A DNA stretch of 64,000 bases. Origin: JACVRW01 sp963814095 (GTDB taxonomy: Bacteria; Actinomycetota; Thermoleophilia; Solirubrobacterales; Thermoleophilaceae). The translations under genes were made by a program, and so were the position numbers. The stretch spans positions 14,046 to 78,045 of the forward strand of contig CAWFBT010000010.1 of the NCBI GenBank assembly GCA_963814095.1. The letters are read 5' to 3'. Position 1 is the first letter of the stretch; every line of letters begins with the position of its first letter. The notes under the pieces are model-generated. The model ran no database searches. It saw only the letters and a program-made list of their open reading frames with translations, and was not told where the DNA came from. Below, piece by piece: positions 26,917-34,422 of the stretch.

Positions 26917-28847
26917 TGTCTGACGCCCGCGCGGAGAAGCTCGCTCACGCCATCCGCGCGCGGGTGTCGATCAACCAGCCCAGCCTGGTGCCGGCCCGCG
27001 TGGTGAGGGATGGCGCCGGACGGCTGCGCATCCAGCTGCAGCGCCTGGACGACCCGACGCTCGCCGAGCTGCTCGCCGCCGGGGAGGTCTCGCGCAAGGA
27101 CGGCGTGCGGATCGTCTACAGCGTCGCGGCGGCGGTCGAGGCGTTGCGCCGCGCCGGGCTCGTCGCACGTGACCTGAGGCCGGGGCGCATCCACTTCAGC
27201 GCTGAGCGCGGCGCGGTCCTCGCCGACACGGGCGTGCCGCTCGAGCTGATGCCGCGGACACTCCGCCCGGGCGATCCCGAGGCCGCCTTCCGCTCACCGG
27301 AGGAGCGCGCGGGTAAGCCGATCGGCGCGCGCAGCAACGTGTACTCGCTCGGCGTGCTGCTGCGTGCGGTGCTCGACCGGCCGGTCAGCTCGGGGCTGCC
27401 CAAACAGGTCGAGATGGTGATCGCGCGGGCCACCGCGACCGATCCCGAGCGGCGCTACGCGGGGCCCAGGGACTTCATCATCGCCGCGGTCAAGGCCCTC
27501 GGGCTGCAGATCCGCCAGCGCCCCGGCGGCGGCACCGAGTTCGTCCGCGTGCCGCCGGAGGCTCCGGCCGCGGCGCAGCCGCAGCCGCCCAAGCCACCCA
27601 GGCCGGTCCAGCGGCGGAAGGCTCCGAGCGCGTCGGGGCCGCCGCACCCCGAGCCCGCGCCGGAGCCGGCCCGTTCGCGCAAGCCCGCGCCGAAGCCGGC
27701 GCCCGCGCGCACAGCCCGCGCCGGAGCCGGCCCGTTCGCGCAAGCCCGCGCCGGAGCCGCGCCCGCGCGCAAGCCCGCGCCGGAGCCGGCCCGTTCGCGC
27801 AAGCCCGCCTTCAGCCTCCCGAGCCTGCCGAGGCCCAGCCTGCCCCGGCCATCGCTTCGCCTTCCATCGATCCCGCGCCCGCACCTTCGCCTGCCCGCCG
27901 TGCCGCGGCCGCAGATCCCCAGGCCGCGGAAGCCGCAGCTCCGCATGCCCGCGCTGATCGGTCCGCGAGTGCGCTCGCAGCCGAGCGTGCGCGCCCTCGG
28001 GGTCGTCGTGGGGCTGGCGGCCTGCGTGATCGGCGGCCTGCTGCTCGCCAAGCTGGTTGAGGAGAAGGACGGCGCCACACAGCTCTCCAGCGGTGCGCTG
28101 TCCGTGCAGCTGCCCGACGGCTGGGGCGGCACGATGGTCGACCGCGAGCCGTCGATCGCGCTCTCCGCGCCCGTCGCAGCCGCGCCGCTCGGTGAGAGCG
28201 GCACGGGCCTGGTGGCGGGCAGGGTCGAGGACGCGGACGAGCTCGACAAGCGGTTGAGCGCAGAGGCGACGCAGCGCACGGAGGTCAGCCTCGGCAGGCT
28301 CGAGGCGTGGCGCTACTCGGGCCTCGAGCCGGAACCGGGGCTCGCGGCTGTCGCGTTCCTGGCGCCGACGAGCGACGGCTCGCTGCTCGTGATCTGCCAC
28401 GCGCGCCGGCGGGTCGCTCCGGATCGCCTGCGCGAGTGCGAGGCGATCGCCTCGACGATCGCCCTGCGGGGCGCGCGCCCGGCGACGCTCGCCAGCGTGG
28501 GGGAGGGCACGCGGGCGGTGACCGACGTGATGGACAAGCTCCGCGCGGAGCGCCGGATCGGCCGCCGCGAGCTGGCCGGGGCCCGGCGCGCGCCCGACCA
28601 GGCCCGTGCTGCGCGTGAGCTCGAGGCAAGCTATCGCGACGCCGCGGACAGCATCGAGAGCTCGCCGGCGATCGAGGGGGAGGCCGATTCGCTCATGGAG
28701 TCGCTGCGCGCGGCGGCGGGCGCGTACGCGGACCTTGCCGCCGCAGCCACGCACGGCGACCGCTCGCGCTACCGCGAGGCAAGCCGGCTGATCGGGGAGC
28801 GCGAGGCGGCCGTCGAGCGCGGCGCCGCCGAGCCGCTCAGCGCCTGA
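26916..28847 (+). CDS. Membrane pseudokinase-like protein with Pro-rich linker and extracytoplasmic domain
   Basis: 643 residues. Residues about 1-200 resemble a Ser/Thr kinase lacking most of the N-lobe: no glycine loop or VAIK lysine is visible. The catalytic loop reads ARDLRPGRIHF instead of HRDLKPxN, the DFG region reads LADTGVP, and SPEERAGKPIGARSNVYSLGVL corresponds to the APE to DVYSLG segment. Next comes a Pro/Lys/Arg-rich stretch (about 210-350) with a 20-residue repeat, one membrane helix (LGVVVGLAACVIGGLLLAKL) and an extracytoplasmic domain with GALSVQLPDGWGG and a C-terminal helical region. This is PknB-like topology but probably no catalysis. It may sense a ligand or scaffold wall synthesis (inference). 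Confidence 0.65.
   Translation: MSDARAEKLAHAIRARVSINQPSLVPARVVRDGAGRLRIQLQRLDDPTLAELLAAGEVSRKDGVRIVYSVAAAVEALRRAGLVARDLRPGRIHFSAERGAVLADTGVPLELMPRTLRPGDPEAAFRSPEERAGKPIGARSNVYSLGVLLRAVLDRPVSSGLPKQVEMVIARATATDPERRYAGPRDFIIAAVKALGLQIRQRPGGGTEFVRVPPEAPAAAQPQPPKPPRPVQRRKAPSASGPPHPEPAPEPARSRKPAPKPAPARTARAGAGPFAQARAGAAPARKPAPEPARSRKPAFSLPSLPRPSLPRPSLRLPSIPRPHLRLPAVPRPQIPRPRKPQLRMPALIGPRVRSQPSVRALGVVVGLAACVIGGLLLAKLVEEKDGATQLSSGALSVQLPDGWGGTMVDREPSIALSAPVAAAPLGESGTGLVAGRVEDADELDKRLSAEATQRTEVSLGRLEAWRYSGLEPEPGLAAVAFLAPTSDGSLLVICHARRRVAPDRLRECEAIASTIALRGARPATLASVGEGTRAVTDVMDKLRAERRIGRRELAGARRAPDQARAARELEASYRDAADSIESSPAIEGEADSLMESLRAAAGAYADLAAAATHGDRSRYREASRLIGEREAAVERGAAEPLSA
27654..27803 (+). repeat. 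60-bp tandem repeat with compensating one-base slips
   Basis: The unit beginning CCCGCGCCGGAGCCGGCCCG occurs at 27654, 27715 and 27774, giving spacings of 61 and 59 bp. An ideal 60-bp period would encode an exact 20-residue unit (PAPEPARSRKPAPKPAPARK). One extra base near 27712 and one missing base near 27759 push the middle copy into another frame (read as GAGPFAQARAG). Confidence 0.75.
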
Positions 28848-29834
28848 CGCTCGAGCGCAGCGCGCGCACGGCGATCACGGCCAGCAGGCCCAGCGCACCC
28901 ACCAGCATCAGCGCGCCGAGCAGCGACCCGCGCGCCTCCTCCGCCCCGAGCGCAAGCGGCGTGGCGAACCCCTCGCTGTCGTCGCCCCCAGCTCCCGAGC
29001 CGCCCGACGCCCGCTCGCCGCGCACGGCGATCTCGGCGTCGCCGGGCGCCACGGAGCCCGCGCGCGAGAGCGCCGGCACGGCACGAAGCTCGCCGGCGTC
29101 GCCGTACGCAATCGCGGGACCGGTCGAGCCCGGCGCGCCTGCGCCGCAGCCGCCCGCCCGTGCGTCGTGCACGATTCCGCGCAGCGCCCTGCCGCGCAGC
29201 GCCGCGTACTCGCCGCGCGAGAGCGCGAGCGCGCTCGCCACCGCGCGATCCGGGTGGGCCGCGGCGGCGCCCACGCCGTAGCGCAGGACGAGCAGCCGCT
29301 CCTGCCTCGCGGGAAGGCCTGTCACGCAGGCGCTCAGGGCCCTGACGAGCCGGTGCCGCGACCGGAAGCGTGTGCCGAGCACGCCGCGCCCGCCGCGGAC
29401 CGCCGCCGCGCGCGCGACACGTCCGCCGCGCGCCGGGGAAGCGCTCGGCGTGCCGGCAGCGGCGACGGCCCCGGTGGGCGCCTGGCCAGAGGAGGGGTGG
29501 GGGCGGTGGCGGTGCCGGCCGGCCGGTCCGGAGCGGCGGGCGCGGGCGCCGAGTCGACCACCGGCGCTGCCGGGCGAGGCAGGGACGGCGCCGGCGCCTG
29601 TACCTGCGGCGGCGACGGCAGCGGCGCGTCCACGCGCACGCCGGGCACCGTGACCGGCGGGGTGGATACCGGAGGGGTCGAGACCTGCGGCAGCGGCGCC
29701 GGCAGCGCCACGGGCGGCACGGAAACCGACGGCACCCGCACGGGCGGGACGTCGAGGAGCTGCGCAGACACGGTCGCGGGAGCTGCTCCCGCGACCACCA
29801 AGACGGCTATCGAGACTCTGAACGCACCCTGCAT
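28837..29834 (-). CDS. Pro-rich membrane protein with sigma-region-4-like segment (apparent frameshift)
   Basis: The N-terminus is a signal peptide (FRVSIAVLVVAGAAPATVSA) followed by a Pro/Val-rich chain. The frame then becomes implausible. Assuming one missing base near 29490 joins it to SSGQAPTGAVAAAGTPSA and on to the second open frame, giving 332 residues. That second part contains RFRSRHRLVRALSACVTGLP, ARQERLLVLRYGVG and LALSRGEYAALRGRALRGI, which looks like a sigma region 4 / FixJ-type helix-turn-helix. A Cys-containing linker and one membrane helix (LLGALMLVGALGLLAVIAVRAL) follow. Having an HTH-like segment after a signal peptide is odd. Two separate overlapping genes remain possible. 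Confidence 0.5.
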
Positions 29835-29916
29835 GCGGACCTGACCTCCCAGTTCAGGTCGAGCCACCGTACCCAGATCGGACCGCGCGTGCGCCGGTTC
29901 CGTCAAGATCACGTCG

Positions 29917-30468
29917 GTGAAGCTGATTGTCGCCTGCACGCTGATCGGCGCGCTCGCCGCGGCGGGCTTCGCGGCGACCCAGGAACGCGACTACCGGGCG
30001 CGCTCCTTCGTGATCCAGGTCCCTTCCGACATGGGTGGCGACGGGGGTCTCGAGCTCGCGCGCAGCGATCGCGTCCTGGAGCGCGCGATCGCCCTCTCCG
30101 GCGTAAAGCGCACGACCACCGACTGGATGCGCGAGCACTCGCGCGCGGAGATCACATCGCGGCTCGACCTCGCCTTCACGGTCGAGGCGCCGGACGCGGA
30201 CACGGCCGCGGCGCTCGCCACCGGCTACGCCAAGGCGTTCCGGCGCGCGATCCCCGACGACCGCGGGCTGCCCGTGCGCGGGCGCGGGGCGGGGAGCGCC
30301 CAGCCGGAGCTCGGGCCGCTCGGCTGGGGAGCGCTCGGCGGGCTGGCGGGGCTCGGGATCGGCATCGCGCTGACGTTGATCCGCAACGGGATCAGGAGCG
30401 GATCAGCGCAAGAACCTCGTCGCGCTTCTCCTGCATGTGCTCCTCCGACCTCACCGACTCCAGGTTGA
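29917..30468 (+). CDS. Short Wzz-like membrane protein
   Basis: 183 residues with an N-terminal membrane segment (IVACTLIGALAAAGFAATQ), an extracytoplasmic region with RARSFVIQVPSDMGGDGGLE, ARSDRVLERAIALSGV and FTVEAPDADTAAALATGYA, and a second membrane segment (GALGGLAGLGIGIALTLI). This is the layout of a chain-length determinant in miniature, without a kinase domain. The GTG start is inferred. The 3' end overlaps the convergent phosphomannomutase gene by 77 bp. It may assist export of the polysaccharide made by the 3-24 kb genes. Confidence 0.6.
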   Translation: MKLIVACTLIGALAAAGFAATQERDYRARSFVIQVPSDMGGDGGLELARSDRVLERAIALSGVKRTTTDWMREHSRAEITSRLDLAFTVEAPDADTAAALATGYAKAFRRAIPDDRGLPVRGRGAGSAQPELGPLGWGALGGLAGLGIGIALTLIRNGIRSGSAQEPRRASPACAPPTSPTPG

Positions 30469-31759
30469 GCCGCAGCAGCGGCTCGGTGTTCGAGGGCCGC
30501 ACGTTGAAGTGCCAGTCCTCGTAGTCGACCGAGATGCCGTCCAGCCAGCTCACCTCGCCGTCCGAGTAGCGCTCGGCCAGCTCGTCCATCTTGCCGTCCT
30601 GGTCCTCGACCTCCGAGTTGATCTCGCCGGAGATGAAGTACTTGGAGCGGAGCGGCTCCAGCAGCTCGCTGAGCCGGCTGCCCTCGACGGACAGCAGCTC
30701 GAGCAGCAGCAGCGCGGGCAGCGTGCCGGAGTCGGCGCAGTAGAAGTCGCGGAAGTAGTAGTGCCCGGACACCTCGCCGCCGAAGGCGGCCCCTGTGTCG
30801 CGCATGCGCGTCTTGAAGAACGCGTGCCCGACCCGGTTGACCTCGGCGCTCCCGCCCTCCGCCTCGACCAGATCGCGGACGGCGCGTGAGGCGCGCACGT
30901 CGTAGAGGATCGTCGCGCCCGGCTCCTTGCGCAGGATCGACTGAGCGAGCAGCGCGGTGAGGAAGTCCCCGGCGACGAACTCTCCTGTGTCGTCGATGAA
31001 GAAGCAGCGGTCCGCGTCGCCGTCCCAGGCGATCCCGAGGTCGGCGCCCGTCTCGCGGACCCGCTCGATGATGAAGCGGCGGTTCTCCTCGAGGAGCGGG
31101 TTCGGCTCGTGGTCGGGGAAGGTGCCGTCCGGCTCCCAGTAGGTGCGCTCCTGCTCGATCGGCAGGGAGTCGAGCAGCGGGCCCACCATCGGGCCGGCCA
31201 TGCCGTTGCCCCCGTCGACGACGACCTTGGCCGGCTTGACCTGAGAGGGATCGATGTAGCCGAGCGCGGCCTCGCGGAACGCGTCCGCGACGTCGTCCTG
31301 GGAGAGCTCACCGGGCGGGTCGGCCGCCGGCCCCGGCTCCCCGGCGCTCACGATCTCCTTCAGCTCGCCGATGCCCGAGTCGCCCGAGAGCGCGAGCGCG
31401 CCGCGCTTGACGAGCTTCGCCCCCGTGTAGGCGGCGGGGTTGTGCGACGCCGTGCACATCAGGCCCCCATCGAGCTCGCGCGAGCCGACCGTCCAGTAGA
31501 GCATCTCCGTGCCGACCATGCCGATGTCGAGCACGTCGGCGCCCTCGTCGCTGATGCCGCGTCCGTAGGCCTCGGACATCCCGGGCGCGGACAGCCGCAT
31601 GTCGTGCCCGAGCGCCACGCGCAGGTCCGTGACCGGCACGTCCTGGAGCTGCGAGAGCACGCGCGCGAAGCCGCGACCGATCCGGTACGCGAGCTCCTCG
31701 TCCATCTGGTCCGGGTAGATGCCGCGGACGTCGTAGGCCTTGAAGATCGTCTCGTCCAT
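30392..31759 (-). CDS. Phosphomannomutase / phosphoglucomutase
   Basis: Cytoplasmic alpha-D-phosphohexomutase of 455 residues that interconverts hexose 6- and 1-phosphates and feeds NDP-sugar synthesis. All four signature sites are visible: FKAYDVRGIYP at the start, the phosphoserine loop LMCTASHNPA near residue 104, the metal-binding DGDADRC near residue 245, and the phosphate-binding RPSNTEPLLRL near the C-terminus, with GEVSGHYYF supplying sugar specificity. The ATG at 31759 was chosen because the family N-terminus starts there. It lies 41 bp downstream of the LysR gene on the same strand. Confidence 0.9.
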   Translation of the reverse strand: MDETIFKAYDVRGIYPDQMDEELAYRIGRGFARVLSQLQDVPVTDLRVALGHDMRLSAPGMSEAYGRGISDEGADVLDIGMVGTEMLYWTVGSRELDGGLMCTASHNPAAYTGAKLVKRGALALSGDSGIGELKEIVSAGEPGPAADPPGELSQDDVADAFREAALGYIDPSQVKPAKVVVDGGNGMAGPMVGPLLDSLPIEQERTYWEPDGTFPDHEPNPLLEENRRFIIERVRETGADLGIAWDGDADRCFFIDDTGEFVAGDFLTALLAQSILRKEPGATILYDVRASRAVRDLVEAEGGSAEVNRVGHAFFKTRMRDTGAAFGGEVSGHYYFRDFYCADSGTLPALLLLELLSVEGSRLSELLEPLRSKYFISGEINSEVEDQDGKMDELAERYSDGEVSWLDGISVDYEDWHFNVRPSNTEPLLRLNLESVRSEEHMQEKRDEVLALIRS

Positions 31760-31800
31760 CGCGACCCGGCACCCTAACCGCACGAGGCCCGCGCCGTGGC

Positions 31801-32742
31801 CTAGACCGGCTCGGCGCGGCGCAGCCGCAGGCCCGACGCCCCGAGCGTCGGCACGATGTCGCGCAGGATTCCGCGCAGCGGCTCGGCGGCGAGCGGCTGG
31901 TGGCCGTTCGAGCGGCGCACGATCGAGGTGGTGCGGACGAGCGGCGGGTCTTCGAGCGGGCGCAGCACGACGCCGTCCCGCACGCCGGCGCTGAGCGCCA
32001 GCCGCGGGATCAGCGCGATCCCGACGCCGAGCGCGACGAGGCCCTGCATCGCCAGGTAGTCGTTCGTCTGCGACACCACATTCGGCTTGAATCCGCGCAG
32101 CTCGCAGGTGGCCTCGACGGCGTCCCTGCACAGGCAGGGATTGGGCGCGACCCAGGTCTCGTCCGCGAGCGCTGCGATATCGATGCTCTCCTCCTCGGCG
32201 AGGGCGTGACCAATCGGGAGCGCCACCAGCAGATGATCCTCGAAGAGCAGCTCGTACTCGAGCTCCAGCTCGGGCTCGCGGTCCATCACCGGGTAGTCGT
32301 ACGTGAGCGCGATGTCGTGGACGCCGTCGCGCAGCGCCGGCAGCGACTCGTCCGGGTCCGCCTGGACCACGTCGAGCGTGATCTCCGGGTAGCGGCGGGC
32401 GAGCGCGGCGACGGTCTCCGGCACGAGCGTCGTGGCCGCGCTCGGAAAGGCGGCCAGGCGGACCGTCGCGGTGGCCGCGGCGGCCAGGTCGCCGAGCTCG
32501 CGCTCGGCCTCGTCGAGGCGGTCGAGAACGGCGTCGGCATGGCGCAGGACCTGTTCACCCGCAGGGGTGACAGACAGCCCGCGCGGCTGGCGGACGAGCA
32601 GCTGGACGCCCAGTTCCTCCTCGAGCCGCGCGACGTGGTGCGAGACGGCCGGTTGGCTGTAGTGGAGCGCGTTTGCGGCCGCTGTGAAGGAGCCTCGTGC
32701 CGCTACTTCGCGAAACACCCGCAAACGTGCGACATCGAGCAT
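31801..32742 (-). CDS. LysR-type transcriptional regulator
   Basis: 313 residues: an N-terminal winged HTH (LRVFREVAARGSFTAAANAL, YSQPAVSHHVARLEEELG) and a C-terminal periplasmic-binding-like effector domain (TVRLAAFPSAATTLVP, DYPVMDREPELELEYELLFE). It is divergent from the ECF sigma factor gene and upstream of the phosphomannomutase, either of which it may regulate. The ligand is unknown. Confidence 0.85.
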   Translation of the reverse strand: MLDVARLRVFREVAARGSFTAAANALHYSQPAVSHHVARLEEELGVQLLVRQPRGLSVTPAGEQVLRHADAVLDRLDEAERELGDLAAAATATVRLAAFPSAATTLVPETVAALARRYPEITLDVVQADPDESLPALRDGVHDIALTYDYPVMDREPELELEYELLFEDHLLVALPIGHALAEEESIDIAALADETWVAPNPCLCRDAVEATCELRGFKPNVVSQTNDYLAMQGLVALGVGIALIPRLALSAGVRDGVVLRPLEDPPLVRTTSIVRRSNGHQPLAAEPLRGILRDIVPTLGASGLRLRRAEPV

Positions 32743-32748
32743 CGACCC

Positions 32749-32754
32749 AAGTTA
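32749..32754 (-). promoter_or_regulatory. Leaderless promoter -10 element of the LysR gene (TAACTT + 6 nt + ATG)
   Basis: On the minus strand TAACTT is followed by six bases and the ATG at 32742, the same geometry as the other leaderless genes here. Confidence 0.5.
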
Positions 32755-32850
32755 TCAGCGCCATCAACGACTTCGCTTGCCGAATGGGGTAGTCGGGAGG
32801 ACCCTGTTGGGAGAGAGACGGACTCCCCCCAGCGTTTCAAGGAAGACAAA

Positions 32851-33414
32851 ATGCCCCCGCTTTCCCTGGCCCCGATGAGCGGCGACGCCGCTCTGGCCCC
32901 GCCGCGCGCGTTTGCCCCCACGCGCACCCTCCACCCCGACGAGGCAGCGTCCCATCTGACCCGGCTCTACCGGCTCGCGTGGTCGCTGTGCGGATCGCCG
33001 CACGTCGCCGAGGACCTCGTGCAGGAGACCTACCTGCGCGTACTCGCCCGGCCGCGTCGCGTGCGCAACGCCGACAGCTTCGCCTACCTGGCGCGGACGC
33101 TGCGCAACGTCACGACCGACCACCGCCGCTCCGAGTCGTCGCGCGAGCGCAGGCGGCTGCCGGCCGACGAGGTCGACCCGCCCGACCATCGGGTCACCGG
33201 CGACCCCGTGCTGGCCGCGCTCGCAGGCGAGGTCTACGGCGCGGTGTCCGGGCTGCCCGACCACCATCGCGACGTGGTCGCGGCCGTCGACGTCGCCGGC
33301 ATGACCTACGACGAGGCGGCGCGCACGCTCGGCATCCCGGTCGGCTCTGTGATGAGCCGGCTCTACCGCGCGCGCGACCGGCTCGCGGAGAAGCTCGGGG
33401 ACGGCTGGCTCTGA
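32851..33414 (+). CDS. ECF-type RNA polymerase sigma factor
   Basis: 187 residues. Region 2 is HLTRLYRLAWSLCGSPHVAE followed by DLVQETYLRVLARP, and region 4 is AVSGLPDHHRDVVAAVDVAG followed by MTYDEAARTLGIPVGSVMSR and LYRARDRLAEKL. The start at 32851 is favoured by AAGGAAG seven bases upstream; an ATG seven codons later is an alternative. No anti-sigma factor gene follows: the next gene is an oxidoreductase. The family usually responds to envelope or oxidative signals; the signal here is unknown. Confidence 0.85.
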   Translation: MPPLSLAPMSGDAALAPPRAFAPTRTLHPDEAASHLTRLYRLAWSLCGSPHVAEDLVQETYLRVLARPRRVRNADSFAYLARTLRNVTTDHRRSESSRERRRLPADEVDPPDHRVTGDPVLAALAGEVYGAVSGLPDHHRDVVAAVDVAGMTYDEAARTLGIPVGSVMSRLYRARDRLAEKLGDGWL

Positions 33415-33456
33415 TCGCCGGATAGACGCGGGTCACGCGGGGTATGAGACCGTCGC

Positions 33457-34419
33457 GTGACCCGAATCGGCTTTCACTGCTCGCACGAGCAGATCCCCCC
33501 GCGCGAGCTGCTCAGTGCGGTGCGCCATGCCGAGGAGGCGGGCTTCGCGGCGGCGATGTCCTCCGATCACTTCTCGCCGTGGAGCGAGCGCCAGGGCGAA
33601 TCCGGCTTTGCCTGGTCATTTCTGGGAGCAGCGCTCGAGGCCACGAGCCTGACGTTCGGAGTCGTGAACGCCCCCGGCCAGCGCTACCACCCGGCGATAG
33701 TGGCCCAGGCCGCTGCCTCCCTGTCCCAGATGTACCCGGGCCGCCTGTGGGTGGCGCTGGGCAGCGGCGAGGCGTCCAACGAGCACATCACGGGCGAACG
33801 CTGGCCCTCCAAGGCCGAGCGCAACGCGCGCCTGCGCGAGTGCGTCGACGTCATCCGCGCCCTGTTCGCCGGCGAGGTCGTGAACCACCACGGCCGCGTG
33901 GTGGTCGACCGCGCCCGGCTGTGGACCCTGCCGCCCGAGCCCCCCGCACTGATCGGCCCGGCGGTGAGCGTCGAGACAGCCGCCTGGGTGGGCGAGTGGG
34001 CGGACGGGCTCGTGACGGTCAACCAGCCGCCCGACAAGCTCGAGCGCATGATCGCGGCCTTCAGGGACAACGGCGGTGCGGGCAAGCGGCTCGCCGTGCA
34101 GGTCCACCTCGCCTGGGCGCCGGACGAGGACAGCGCGCTCGAGATCGCCCACGATCAGTGGCGCACGAACGTGTTCGCGCCGCCGCTGTGCTGGGACCTC
34201 GCGACCGTCGAGCAGTTCGACATCGCCGCGGAGCACGTGAGCCCCGAGGCAATGCGCGACACCGTGCTGGTCTCGGCCGATCCCGCGCGCCACGTCGAGG
34301 TGCTGCAGGAGCTTGCCGAGCTCGGCTTCGACGAGATCTACCTCCATCACGTCGGCCGCGAGCAGGAGCGCTTCATCGACGCGTTCGGCGAGCACGTCCT
34401 CCCGAAGCTCGGAGGCTGA
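33457..34419 (+). CDS. LLM-class flavin oxidoreductase, TIGR03885-like
   Basis: Luciferase-like monooxygenase fold of 320 residues. Features include GFHCSHEQIPPRELLSAV at the N-terminus, SDHFSPW, WVALGSGEASNEHITG and the C-terminal GFDEIYLHHVGREQERFID. The overall pattern is that of the TIGR03885 group, relatives of F420-dependent glucose-6-phosphate dehydrogenase thought to use FMN. That group is often encoded beside a trehalose-synthase-like GH13 enzyme, and so it is here: the GH13 gene begins three bases after this stop. The paired function is not established. Confidence 0.75.
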   Translation: MTRIGFHCSHEQIPPRELLSAVRHAEEAGFAAAMSSDHFSPWSERQGESGFAWSFLGAALEATSLTFGVVNAPGQRYHPAIVAQAAASLSQMYPGRLWVALGSGEASNEHITGERWPSKAERNARLRECVDVIRALFAGEVVNHHGRVVVDRARLWTLPPEPPALIGPAVSVETAAWVGEWADGLVTVNQPPDKLERMIAAFRDNGGAGKRLAVQVHLAWAPDEDSALEIAHDQWRTNVFAPPLCWDLATVEQFDIAAEHVSPEAMRDTVLVSADPARHVEVLQELAELGFDEIYLHHVGREQERFIDAFGEHVLPKLGG

Positions 34420-34422
34420 CCG

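Noticed and set aside
29167..30524. Long plus-strand open frames through 29.2-30.5 kb
   Set aside because: Arg/Gly-rich shadows of the minus-strand Pro-rich gene. Only the frame from 29917, with two membrane helices, looks real.
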